The notes: generated from the letters alone by a model not told the origin. 64,000 nt of DNA from JAEUMD01 sp050246945 (GCA_050246945.1 JBFWVC010000001.1:335322-399321); one strand, 5' to 3'. Positions 17,409 to 26,098 are shown, counted from the first letter of the stretch. Numbers and translations are program-made.

Positions 17409-17592
17409 CCGGCGTCCTTCGCAACCGAGCTGATCGACGCAGCTTGAAGGATGCCGGGCGGCTAGGGATAAGTTCGCATCGCGGACCAGGGTGCATGGTG
17501 AACTGGCCAAAAGGGGGATGGTGGCCCGCTTCGATAATTACATGGCAACTTCAATCACATAGGTGTTCGCACTTTTATCCTGTACGGCGCGC
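17337..17592. repeat. 256-bp leader repeat, copy 2
   Basis: Second copy of the shared toxin leader; see 16169-16424. It ends at 17592, within the third GGCGCGC copy. Beyond it the sequence (17593-17715) shows no tRNA fragment or intact integrase. Confidence 0.9.
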
Positions 17593-17715
17593 AAGCTTTT
17601 TCAACGAGTTATAGATTTTGCGGCCTCGTTTGCTGCTCCAAGGTAGCAAATAGGTAGCAGCTCAGCAGGGCTTGGTTTCGTGCGTCTCAAGCACTCGAAA
17701 CGACGGCACACTTTG

Positions 17716-18275
17716 CTAAGCTTTGTTGCCCCGTTCCAGACGATTGCCTTCTGAAAGCTCCGCGAGGGCCTCACCGGCAGTCGCAAGCGCATCGGTCAGA
17801 GCCAGCTGAAGTGCACGGAACACCAGCTTCATCGCTTCGTCCGGCTTCTGCGGATCGAACTGCTTTTCCATGTCGCGGGACAACTTGCTGAGCGATTCGT
17901 ATTGGGCGTAGGCAGAAACAATGGGCTGGATCTCATGCTCAGCAAGCAGGCCGATCTTCGGGAAAACTGCGCGATATGCGCGCGAGGCGCCGTCAGCCCG
18001 AATAAGCGGGGCAACGCCGTTTCACCGGCCCCGTCTAACTCATCCAGCACATCTTTCCATGTGGTCAGGGAGTCATGGATGACAGAGAGTTCGCTGCTCA
18101 ACGCTATCCGGGTCGCATTCCGATCGTGCTTGATCTCATCGACGCGCCTCTTCTCGGCCTGATGGGCGTTGAACCATAGCGTGAGGCAAACGCCCCCGAA
18201 TCCGACCAGGGTGCCGAACAGGGTCTGGAAGTCCTTCGCGAAGGCGTACAGCGTCAAGGGCGGGTCCGCAGGCAT
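17716..18275 (-). pseudogene. Membrane-anchored protein of unknown function with a one-base frameshift
   Basis: The frame from ATG 18275 has a membrane segment (LFGTLVGFGGVCLTLWFNA) followed by a charged helix (EKRRVDEIKHDRNATRI). At a CCCC run near 18015 it shifts: the upstream frame reads TALPRLFGL and then loses coding character, while the next frame reads APLIRADGASRAYRAVFP and continues to a natural stop at 17716 (LERGNKA). The total of 560 nt is one short of a multiple of three, so one lost C explains it. It is either a fresh mutation or a sequencing error. Function unknown. Confidence 0.7.
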
Positions 18276-18500
18276 TGGCGATAACCGGCAAGTTCGAAGG
18301 CATCCCAAAAGCGCATGATCTTGACAAAACACCCGATGATCTCAACTTGATCGCGGGACGCAATGACGAATAAAGGGCCAGCAACTCGAGGCCCAAAGAA
18401 CCTGCACGGGCCGCTCCTCCTGGCGAGTCGGGAGAAAATTTGGAAAAAAGGGTTTTGCGGAGCCGGGCGAGTGCCCAGCTCCGTCAATTCGCGATTGACA

Positions 18501-19610
18501 TCAGCCGCCGATCTTCAGCGCACCCTCGCGCTGCTTGACCATCATGAAAGTGTCGAACGTGTACTCCGACACCTGCTGCCACAAGAAGCTGTCGTTGCGC
18601 ACCGTCATCATGGAATCATAGATTTTCTTGAATGCCGCGTTCTTGGCATTGATGTCGGCATATACTTCCTGTGCGGCGTTGAATGCAGCGTTCATGACAT
18701 CCTGTGGATAGGGACGGAGCTGCGCACCGTTGTGGACCAGACGTCGAATCGCCTGCGGATTCTTGTAGTCATATTCCGCCAACATCTCGGTCGTCGCCGC
18801 CTTGCAAGCCGTCGCAAGCACGCTCTTGTAGCCAGCAGGCAGCTTTTTCCAGGCGTCGGGATTGAAGAAGCAATTTAGGGCTAGATTGCCTTCCCACCAG
18901 CCTGGATAATAATAATAGGGTGCAACCTTATAGAAGCCGAGTTTCTCGTCGTCGTAGGGACCAATCCACTCTGCGGCATCGATCGTGCCGCGTTCGAGCG
19001 CGGGGTAGATATCACCGCCCGCGATCTGCTGTGGAACGGCTCCGAGTTTCTGCATTATCTGGCCGGCAAGTCCGGCGATACGCATTTTCAGACCGTTGAC
19101 GTCAGCTGCTGATTTGATTTCCTTTCGAAACCAGCCGCCCATCTGCGAGCCTGTATTGCCAGCCGGAAGATAGTGAAGCCCCTTCGAATTGTAGAATTCA
19201 TTTAACAGGTCAAGACCACCGCCGTAATAGAGCCACGCGTGCATGCCGCGCGCATTGAGGCCGAACGGTATGACGGCGCCGAGCGCATAGGCCGGATCCT
19301 TGCCGACATAGTAGTACGCGGCGGTGTGGCACATCTCGACGGTGCCATTCGAGACCGCATCGGCAGCTTGAAGGCCCGGTACGATCTCACCGGCGGCGAA
19401 GACCTGGATCGTGAACTGTCCGTCCGTCGCCTCGCTCACATATTTCGCAACGTCCTCAGCACCACCGTAGATCGTATCGAGTGATTTCGGGAAGGATGAC
19501 GTGCAGCGCCACTGAACTTTCGGCTGTGATTGCGCAATCGCCGGGCTGGCGACCGCGCCGGCGCCCACCGCGACGACGGCCGAACGGCGGATGAATTGAC
19601 GACGGTCCAT
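18501..19610 (-). CDS. dctP: TRAP transporter substrate-binding protein (DctP/TAXI-like)
   Basis: 369 aa. Twin-arginine signal MDRRQFIRRSAVV, cleavage after SPAIAQ. The mature protein has the DctP pattern: ADAVSNGTVEMCHTAAYYYVGKDP, the Arg-binding region GLKMRIAGLAGQI, and GGDIYPALERGTIDAAEW. It captures an organic acid in the periplasm and hands it to the DctQM permease encoded just upstream on this strand. AGGAGG precedes the ATG closely. The context (next to CoA-ester degradation genes) points to a dicarboxylate such as itaconate. Confidence 0.92.
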   Translation of the reverse strand: MDRRQFIRRSAVVAVGAGAVASPAIAQSQPKVQWRCTSSFPKSLDTIYGGAEDVAKYVSEATDGQFTIQVFAAGEIVPGLQAADAVSNGTVEMCHTAAYYYVGKDPAYALGAVIPFGLNARGMHAWLYYGGGLDLLNEFYNSKGLHYLPAGNTGSQMGGWFRKEIKSAADVNGLKMRIAGLAGQIMQKLGAVPQQIAGGDIYPALERGTIDAAEWIGPYDDEKLGFYKVAPYYYYPGWWEGNLALNCFFNPDAWKKLPAGYKSVLATACKAATTEMLAEYDYKNPQAIRRLVHNGAQLRPYPQDVMNAAFNAAQEVYADINAKNAAFKKIYDSMMTVRNDSFLWQQVSEYTFDTFMMVKQREGALKIGG

Positions 19611-19741
19611 TATTTCCTCCTGCTAGATAAGACTCGCTGGCAGTCAACTTGGCTGACAGTCGTTGAGTTCAAGCTCTAAGTGGCTTGTCGTCCAAAAAAG
19701 AAGTCCTCGATGGCACGGTTTGCCGCTGGCGACTTTGCACC

Positions 19742-21700
19742 TCAATCGAACGATGGCGGTTTCGATAGATCGGGATTGCTGCCGGGCGTTGGTGGTGCAG
19801 GTGTCGGTTTTGATGACGCACCGCCCGCGTCAGGCGATGGGCTGCCACCCAGACCAGGAGGTGGCGAAGCGCCGAGGCCGGGAGGCGGTGAAGTTCCGAG
19901 ACCCAGCGATGGCTGACCGCCCTGGAGACCTGAGGGGGGCCCGCCGCCAAGCCCTGGCGGCACACCGGTGCCCAGTCCTGATGGCGCGTTACTGGTGCTC
20001 GGTTTTTGCGTCGATGGGCCACCGAACGGTGAGGGGGAACCGGGCAATCCAAGAGGTGGGAGGCCAAGCGGTCCGGAAGGTGTCGTTGAGGATGGCGTCG
20101 CGGGACTTTCGACCTGCGGCAAGGTTGCTGGCGCGCTGCGATAGTGCGTGACGAGACCCGGGTATGCGATAACGAGGAAAATGCTTGTGACCTGGATCCC
20201 AATGAACGGCAGTACGCCTTTATAGATGACAGACGTTCGTATGCCCGGGAGCGTCTTGTTTGTTCGCTCGTCGAACCAATCCTTTTGAGGCGCCACGGAG
20301 CGCAGGTAGAACAGCGAGAATCCGAAAGGCGGGGTCAAGAAGCTGGTCTGCAGATTGATGCCCAGAATGACGCCAAACCAAACAAGGTCTATACCCAGCT
20401 TGGAGGCAACCGGGGCCAGCAGCGGCACGAGGATGAAGGCAATCTCGAAGAAGTCGAGGAAGCAGCCGAGAATGAAGACGATAAGCGTCACGACCAGCAA
20501 AAAGCCGAGTTGGCCACCCGGCAGCGCAAGCAACAGCTCCTCGATCCAGACATTGCCATTGACGCCGTAGAAAGTCAGTCCAAATACGCGCGCGCCAATC
20601 AGCAAGAACATGACGAATGTCGACAGCAACGCCGTCGACTCGAGCGATGTACGCAGCAGTGTCCAATCAAGGCGCCGCTTGATCAATGCGAGTAGCAGCG
20701 CGCCGACCGCGCCCATCGCGCCTCCCTCCGTCGGCGTTGCGATGCCCAGGAAGATCGTTCCCAGCACCAGAAAGATCAGGGCAAGCGGGGGCACCATCAC
20801 GAGAACGACCCGTTCGGCGAGCTTCGACAAAAGGCCAATACCGAAAGCACGGTTGGCAATCGCCATCAGGAACACCGCGATGACGGCTGTCGCCATCGAT
20901 GCGACGATGCGATTTTCATATGACCACTCAGCAAAAATCGTGTGCGTCGTCGCCCAATAGATTGCGACTCCGGCCGCGATTGCCAGAAGCAGCGAAAAGA
21001 CGCCGCTGCCAAGCGTGCGCTCGCTCATGGGAAGTGCCGGGACCAGAGAGGGCGTGAAGATCGACAGCAAGAAGATGTAGACGCAGAAGGCGACGATGAG
21101 AAACAGTGCCGGAAGGACTGCGCCAACGTACATGTCGCCGACCGACACGCCGAGCTGGTCGGCCATGACAATGAGGACGAGCGAGGGTGGGACGATCTGC
21201 GCCAACGTACCCGAGGCGACGATCGAACCTGTAGCGACAGACTGGTTGTAGCCGAAGCGCTGCATGATCGGCAGTGAGATCAGGCCCATTGCAATGACGG
21301 AGGCAGCAACGACGCCGGTCGTGGCTGCGAGCAATGCACCGACGAAGATTACAGCGTAGGCGAGGCCGCCGCGGACAGGTCCAAACAGTTGTCCTACCGT
21401 TTCCAGCAGCTCTTCGGCCATACCGGAGCGTTCAAGTATCAGTCCCATGAAAGTGAAAAACGGGATCGCCAGCAAAGTGTCGTTCGACAATATGCCGAAG
21501 ACGCGCTCGGGCTGGGCGCCTAGCAATGGCCACGAAAGATTGATCTGGGTTGGCGCGACTTCGGACAGGGCAACGCCGACGACGAAGAAGAACAGACCAC
21601 CTGCCGCAAGCGTAATGGCGACCGGATAGCCCAGCAGCAGAAGCAGCATCACCGAGATGAACATGATGGGCGCAAGATTGTGGGCGATGAGTTCAAGCAT
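19742..21700 (-). CDS. dctM: TRAP transporter large permease (DctM) with Pro/Gly-rich C-terminal tail
   Basis: 652 aa. About residues 1-520 form the usual 12-13-helix DctM domain (TGVVAASVIAMGLISLP, GTLAQIVPPSLVLIVMADQ, FLTPPFGFSLFYLRSVAP). The last 120 or so residues are an unusual hydrophilic tail rich in Pro, Gly and Ser with repeated PPGLG-type units; family members usually stop soon after the last helix. The start overlaps the end of dctQ by 8 bp. Driven by an ion gradient, it moves the substrate bound by DctP. Confidence 0.93.
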   Translation of the reverse strand: MLELIAHNLAPIMFISVMLLLLLGYPVAITLAAGGLFFFVVGVALSEVAPTQINLSWPLLGAQPERVFGILSNDTLLAIPFFTFMGLILERSGMAEELLETVGQLFGPVRGGLAYAVIFVGALLAATTGVVAASVIAMGLISLPIMQRFGYNQSVATGSIVASGTLAQIVPPSLVLIVMADQLGVSVGDMYVGAVLPALFLIVAFCVYIFLLSIFTPSLVPALPMSERTLGSGVFSLLLAIAAGVAIYWATTHTIFAEWSYENRIVASMATAVIAVFLMAIANRAFGIGLLSKLAERVVLVMVPPLALIFLVLGTIFLGIATPTEGGAMGAVGALLLALIKRRLDWTLLRTSLESTALLSTFVMFLLIGARVFGLTFYGVNGNVWIEELLLALPGGQLGFLLVVTLIVFILGCFLDFFEIAFILVPLLAPVASKLGIDLVWFGVILGINLQTSFLTPPFGFSLFYLRSVAPQKDWFDERTNKTLPGIRTSVIYKGVLPFIGIQVTSIFLVIAYPGLVTHYRSAPATLPQVESPATPSSTTPSGPLGLPPLGLPGSPSPFGGPSTQKPSTSNAPSGLGTGVPPGLGGGPPSGLQGGQPSLGLGTSPPPGLGASPPPGLGGSPSPDAGGASSKPTPAPPTPGSNPDLSKPPSFD

Positions 21701-22307
21701 CTTTGCGCCCCCTCAATTTTGCGCCGTCGGCCTTTTGATCTGGGAGCGAGAACTCGCGCAGCTCGGGAGGGAAGTGATCTTCCTCGCTCTCGACGGGCAT
21801 CTCGGCGTCACCGCGCAGGACAGCAATCTTTTTGATGATCTCCGAGAGGCCCTGGGCCGTGAACAATATGAAGCCCGCAAGAATTAACAGTTTGGCTGGC
21901 CAGACAATTAGGCCGCCCGCGTTCATCGACATCTCGCCCGAGTTGAACGAGTTGAAGAAGAACGGCCATGACAGCCAAACCATCAAGACCGCGAAAGGAA
22001 TGAGGAACAGGATGTGACAGACGACGTCGATCCAATAGCGCGTGCGTTGGGAGAGATGCGTGGTGACGACGTCGATGCGCACATGCTCGTCTCTGGCGAG
22101 GGTCCACGATGCGGCCAGCATGAACACGGCGCCGAACAGATACCACTGCAGCTCGAGCCAGGCGTTCGACGAGATACCAAACGCCTTGCGGATGATCGCG
22201 TTGCCGGCGCTGACGAGCACCGCGACCAGAATGAGCCACGCAGCGCTTCGACCGATCCAACCCGTGACCCGGTCGATCGATGTGGAGAGTTTGAGGAAGG
22301 TCGACAT
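21693..22307 (-). CDS. dctQ: TRAP transporter small permease (DctQ)
   Basis: 204 aa with four membrane segments (first: AAWLILVAVLVSAGNAIIRKAFG; then WLELQWYLFGAVFMLAASWTLARDEHVRIDV, the family signature). It forms the permease complex with DctM, to which it is translationally coupled. It is the first gene of a dctQ-dctM-dctP unit. Confidence 0.93.
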   Translation of the reverse strand: MSTFLKLSTSIDRVTGWIGRSAAWLILVAVLVSAGNAIIRKAFGISSNAWLELQWYLFGAVFMLAASWTLARDEHVRIDVVTTHLSQRTRYWIDVVCHILFLIPFAVLMVWLSWPFFFNSFNSGEMSMNAGGLIVWPAKLLILAGFILFTAQGLSEIIKKIAVLRGDAEMPVESEEDHFPPELREFSLPDQKADGAKLRGRKDA

Positions 22308-22401
22308 TCTATATCAGCTCGTTCTACAATCTTCGTTGTGCAGGATCGGAGGCTTGAAGTCGATTATCTATTAATTGCATGGAACACAGAATAGCACGAG
22401 G

Positions 22402-22645
22402 CTATTTCTTCCGTTGCGGTGGCAGATCGGTGCAGGTTCCGTGCGCCACCTCCGCCGCCATGCCGATCGACTCGCCCAGGGTCGGATGCGGGTGAATGGT
22501 CTTGCCGATGTCGACGTCGTCGGAACCCATTTCGATCGCGAGGCAGACTTCGCCGATGAGGTCGCCGACGGGCGTGAAGGCGGTGCCGCCGACGAGGAAG
22601 CCGCGCGCTATGGGGATTTGAGCGTGGGCCGCAGTGTCGCCGGCA
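22402..22645 (-). pseudogene. Dihydrolipoamide dehydrogenase 3' remnant
   Basis: Minus-strand reading ending at 22402 gives VGDLIGEVCLAIEMG, KTIHPHPTLGESIGMA and THE C-terminal HGTCTDLPPQRKK, which is the end of the E. coli-type LpdA dimerisation domain with its catalytic His-Glu pair (HPHPTLGE). Only about 75 residues remain and there is no start. It is fused on its 5' side to the beginning of a citrate-lyase-like gene. This is a deletion scar rather than a gene. Confidence 0.75.
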
Positions 22646-22679
22646 CAAACAAATGACTTCTGGCTCGCTCTAACGTCAT
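22608..22679 (-). pseudogene. Truncated CitE/HpcH-type CoA-ester lyase (citramalyl-CoA lyase-like) N-terminus
   Basis: Starting at ATG 22679, 17 nt after the CoA-transferase stop, the frame reads MTLERARSHLFVPA, the conserved N-terminus of the CitE/CCL family. After about 14 residues it runs into sequence belonging to the dihydrolipoamide dehydrogenase remnant and stops at codon 24. The position is where ccl, the last enzyme of itaconate degradation, stands in comparable loci. A deletion between an original ccl and an lpd gene is the simplest explanation. Confidence 0.6.
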
Positions 22680-22695
22680 GGTTTGCTCGCCGGGC

Positions 22696-23874
22696 TCATA
22701 CCACGTTGTCTTGATGCAGCTGCGCGATCTCGGCGCTGGCAAGCCCGAGCTCCGACAGGATGGAATCCGTGTGTTCTCCGAGCGCTGGAACACGGTCCAT
22801 GCGCGGCTCGAATGCGCTGCTGCGTCCGGATGGCAACAAGGCCGGTATCGGCCCCGCCGCCGTTTCCACCTTGCGCCAGCTGTCGCGGGCCACGAGCTGT
22901 GGATGCTTCCATACGTCGGCCATTTCGTTCATGCGTGCGTTGGCGATCTGGGCAACATTGAGCCTCTCGACGAACTGGTCGGCGGTAAGGTGCGAAAGAA
23001 CGTCGACGATGATCTGGCGTAGCGCATCGCGATTGGCGACGCGTTTCGAATTGGACGTAAATCGTTCGTTGTGTGCTAGATCCGGCCGGCCCAGAACCTT
23101 GCCGCAGAAAGCAACCCATTCGCGCTCGTTCTGCATTCCGAGGAGAACCGTCTTGCCGTCTCCCGTGGGGAATGGCCCATAGGGATAGATGGTAGCGTGT
23201 ACGGCGCCGGTGCGCGGCGGCTGTGCGGCGCCATCGAAAGCGTAGTAGAGCGGGTAGCTCATCCACTCGACCATGGCGTCGAGCATGGAGAGCTCGATAT
23301 GGCTACCCTTACCAGTTTGCGCGCGCAGCATGAGTGAGGACAGGATGCTCGAATATGCATACATGCCTGCCGCGATGTCGGCGATGGAGCAACCGGCTTT
23401 CGCCGGCTCAGTGTTCGTCCCAGTGACCGACAGGAAGCCGGATTCGCCCTGAATGAGCAGGTCGTAGGCCTTCTTGTCGCGATAGGGGCCATCGTAGCCG
23501 TAGCCCGAGATGTCACAAACGATCAGGCTCGGGTGCTTCTCCTTCAGCGCCTCGTAGGACAGGCCGAGACGGGCAGCAGCACCTGGCGCGAGATTCTGGA
23601 TGAGCACATCTGCCTTGTCGAGGAGACGGCCGAGGATGTCGCCGGCAGGCTTCGCCTTGACGTTGAGCGTCAGGCTTTCCTTGGAGCGATTGGTCCAGAC
23701 GAAGTGCGAGGCAAGCCCCTTGACGCGCTCATCGTAGCCGCGCGCGAAATCGCCGGTGCCGGGGCGCTCGACCTTGATGACACGGGCGCCAAGCTCGGCG
23801 AGTTGGCGCGTGCAGAACGGAGCTGCGATGGCGTGCTCTAGCGTAACAACGGTGATACCATCGAGGGGGCGCAT
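22696..23874 (-). CDS. CaiB/BaiF (class III) CoA-transferase, probably itaconate CoA-transferase
   Basis: 392 aa. N-terminal LDGITVVTLEHAIAAPFCTRQLAELGARVIKVE is typical of the family. Asp166 in SIADIAAGMYA aligns with the aspartate that carries the acyl/CoA in class III enzymes. GKGSHIELSMLDAMVEW is also conserved. It should transfer CoA from a donor such as succinyl-CoA to a dicarboxylate. The gene lies between an acyl-CoA dehydrogenase (13 bp upstream) and the truncated lyase, an order resembling the Pseudomonas aeruginosa itaconate locus; the substrate is inferred from that. Confidence 0.85.
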   Translation of the reverse strand: MRPLDGITVVTLEHAIAAPFCTRQLAELGARVIKVERPGTGDFARGYDERVKGLASHFVWTNRSKESLTLNVKAKPAGDILGRLLDKADVLIQNLAPGAAARLGLSYEALKEKHPSLIVCDISGYGYDGPYRDKKAYDLLIQGESGFLSVTGTNTEPAKAGCSIADIAAGMYAYSSILSSLMLRAQTGKGSHIELSMLDAMVEWMSYPLYYAFDGAAQPPRTGAVHATIYPYGPFPTGDGKTVLLGMQNEREWVAFCGKVLGRPDLAHNERFTSNSKRVANRDALRQIIVDVLSHLTADQFVERLNVAQIANARMNEMADVWKHPQLVARDSWRKVETAAGPIPALLPSGRSSAFEPRMDRVPALGEHTDSILSELGLASAEIAQLHQDNVV

Positions 23875-23887
23875 GATCCGTTGTCTC

Positions 23888-25057
23888 CTAGAACGAGCGC
23901 GGCAGGCCGAGGATGTGCTCGGCCACGTAGGCGAGGATCAGATTCGTCGAGATCGGCGCGACCTGATAGAGGCGCGTCTCGCGGAACTTGCGCTCAACGT
24001 CGTACTCGTTCGCGAATCCGAAGCCGCCGTGATACTGCAAGCAGACGTTGGCGGCTTCCCACGAGGCCTTGGCCGCGAGATACTTCGCCATGTTCGCCTG
24101 AGCGCCGCACGGCTGATGCGCGTCGAAGCGGCGGCAGGCCTCGTAACGCATGAGGTTCGCCGCCTCGACCTCGATATAGCATTCGGCGATCGGGAACTGG
24201 ACGCCCTGGTTCTGGCCGATGGGGCGGCCGAAGACGACGCGCTGCTTGGCGTAGTCGGCGACCCTGTCGATGAACCAGTAGCCGTCGCCTATGCACTCGG
24301 CCGCGATCAGCGTGCGCTCGGCGTTCAAACCATCGAGGATGTATTTGAAGCCCTGTCCTTCCTTGCCGATGAGGTTCGCCTCCGGGATCTCGAGATCGTC
24401 GAAGAACAGCTCGTTCGTCTCGTGGTTGACCATGTTCGGGATCGGCTGAACGGTCATGCCCTTCTTCTGGGCCTCGGCGAGATCGACGATGAATATCGAC
24501 ATGCCCTCCGACTTCTTCTTCACCTCGGCGAGCGGCGTGGTGCGCGCGAGCAGGATCATCAGGTCGGAGTGCTGGATGCGGCTTATCCACACCTTCTGGC
24601 CGTTGACGACGTAGCGGTTGCCCTTCTTGATGGCCGTCGTCTTGATCTTGGTCGTATCGGTGCCGGTGGTCGGCTCGGTGACGCCCATCGATTGCAGGCG
24701 CAGCCTGCCACTGGCGATGTCGGGTAGATATTTGCGCTTCTGCGCCTCCGAACCGTTCCGCAGCAGCGTGCCCATATTGTACATCTGCCCATGGCAGGCG
24801 CCCGCATTGCCGCCCGAGCGGTTGATCTCCTCCATGATGATCGAGGCTTCCGTCAGCCCAAGACCCGAGCCGCCGTACTCGACCGGTATCATGGCGGCGA
24901 GCCAGCCGGCCTCGGTCAAGGCCTTGACGAACTCTTCGGGGTAGGCGCGCTGCTCGTCGATCTTGCGGTGGTACTCGGCCGGAAACGTCGCGCAGAGGTC
25001 ACGCACCGCCTGCCGCACTTCGGGGTACGATTCCTTGAGTTCGAGAGAGGCGTCCAT
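23888..25057 (-). CDS. Acyl-CoA dehydrogenase
   Basis: 389 aa from ATG 25057; the open frame upstream to 25171 is not coding. FAD-binding and substrate regions are clear: LQSMGVTEPTTGTDT, NGQKVWISRIQHSD, RTLIAAECIGDGYWFIDRV and the C-terminal QYHGGFGFANEYDVERKFRE, where the Glu of NEY is the position of the catalytic base. Acts on a short acyl- or dicarboxyl-CoA. An acyl-CoA dehydrogenase sits next to the hydratase gene in known itaconate loci as well, where its role is not essential to the core pathway. Confidence 0.9.
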   Translation of the reverse strand: MDASLELKESYPEVRQAVRDLCATFPAEYHRKIDEQRAYPEEFVKALTEAGWLAAMIPVEYGGSGLGLTEASIIMEEINRSGGNAGACHGQMYNMGTLLRNGSEAQKRKYLPDIASGRLRLQSMGVTEPTTGTDTTKIKTTAIKKGNRYVVNGQKVWISRIQHSDLMILLARTTPLAEVKKKSEGMSIFIVDLAEAQKKGMTVQPIPNMVNHETNELFFDDLEIPEANLIGKEGQGFKYILDGLNAERTLIAAECIGDGYWFIDRVADYAKQRVVFGRPIGQNQGVQFPIAECYIEVEAANLMRYEACRRFDAHQPCGAQANMAKYLAAKASWEAANVCLQYHGGFGFANEYDVERKFRETRLYQVAPISTNLILAYVAEHILGLPRSF

Positions 25058-25113
25058 TGTGGCGTTTTCCCAATTTCTTTGTTTGTGTGTTGTCGTGCGG
25101 CGTCGCGATCGCC

Positions 25114-25998
25114 TCAGGCGATCGTTGCCGTCCCCTCCATGGCGAGACCGCCGTCCTCCTTGCGCACCCATAGGTGCACGGAGCCGCCGTCGGGCGATGG
25201 CTTGCCGCAGATGTCGAAGCTGGCGGTATCGAACACCGGACTCACCGCGCGGAAATCGAATGACTTGATGACGGCGTTCGGGATCTGGCGCCGCACGAGA
25301 TCGACGAGCATCGTCGCGAGCATGGGACCGTGCACGACAAGGCCGGGATAGCCTTCGTGCTCCTTGCAGAAGTCGCGGTCGAAATGGATGCGATGGCCGT
25401 TGTAGGTCAGCGCCGAATAGCGGAACAACAGCACCGGATCGGGATGGATGGTGCGCGACCAGGCCTGATCCGTCGGAGCAATCTTGGCAGCGACGGCGGG
25501 CGCGCGGGGCGATGGCATTTCGCGGTAAACGATGTCACGCTCCTCGGTGAGTGCTACGCCCTCCGCGTCGGCAAGCGTGAAGCGCACGGTGACGAACACC
25601 ATGGAGCCCGTGCGCCCGTTTTTGACCTCGACGTTCAGCACTTCGCCGGTTCGGGTCATTTCCTTGCCGATGATGAGCGACTTCAGGAACCTGAGACGCC
25701 CGCCGGCCCACATGCGGCGCGGCAGCGGCACCGGCGGCAGGAAGCCGCCGCGCTTGGCGTGGCCATCGGCCCCCAGACCCGACATCGGCGGTGTCCCGAG
25801 CCCGTAAACGAGGTGCCACATCGGCGGCAGCTCAGAGCCGGCGGCATAGGGCGCATCCATGCGATCGAGGGTGCCGGCGAGCCCATTGGCGGGAAACGGC
25901 GCCAGCACCTCGCTGCGCTGCTCGGTCTTGCCGATCCACTGCTTGAGGTGCGCCATGTCGATGACCTCGGCGACCGGCTGCGTGGCGACTTGGTTCAT
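25114..25998 (-). CDS. MaoC-like/FAS1-type dehydratase, probably itaconyl-CoA or mesaconyl-C4-CoA hydratase
   Basis: 294 aa from ATG 25998, with GGAAGGG upstream. The N-terminal half has LKQWIGKTEQRSEVLAPFPA, LPPMWHL and the run GGFLPPVPLPRRMWAG, characteristic of two-hotdog hydratases related to mesaconyl-CoA hydratase and Ich. The C-terminal half has FRYSALTYNGHRIHFDRDF, carrying the hydratase-2 motif Asp/His equivalents, and LVVHGPMLATMLVD. First gene of the operon divergent from the LysR regulator. Confidence 0.87.
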   Translation of the reverse strand: MNQVATQPVAEVIDMAHLKQWIGKTEQRSEVLAPFPANGLAGTLDRMDAPYAAGSELPPMWHLVYGLGTPPMSGLGADGHAKRGGFLPPVPLPRRMWAGGRLRFLKSLIIGKEMTRTGEVLNVEVKNGRTGSMVFVTVRFTLADAEGVALTEERDIVYREMPSPRAPAVAAKIAPTDQAWSRTIHPDPVLLFRYSALTYNGHRIHFDRDFCKEHEGYPGLVVHGPMLATMLVDLVRRQIPNAVIKSFDFRAVSPVFDTASFDICGKPSPDGGSVHLWVRKEDGGLAMEGTATIA

Positions 25999-26079
25999 GA
26001 CCCTGCCCTTCCAATTTTCTTGTCGGCACTCTACTGCCACGCGCTGACCATTCGCGGAATTAGCATCTCATGAAGCCCC

Positions 26080-26098
26080 CGTTCGTGAAACACGAACG
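26080..26098. promoter_or_regulatory. Perfect dyad operator candidate for the LysR regulator
   Basis: CGTTCGTGAAACACGAACG: 8-bp arms around a 3-bp spacer, midway between the divergent hydratase (start 25998) and LysR (start 26159) genes. LysR proteins bind such interrupted dyads between divergent genes. No other near-perfect palindrome lies in this gap. Confidence 0.6.
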
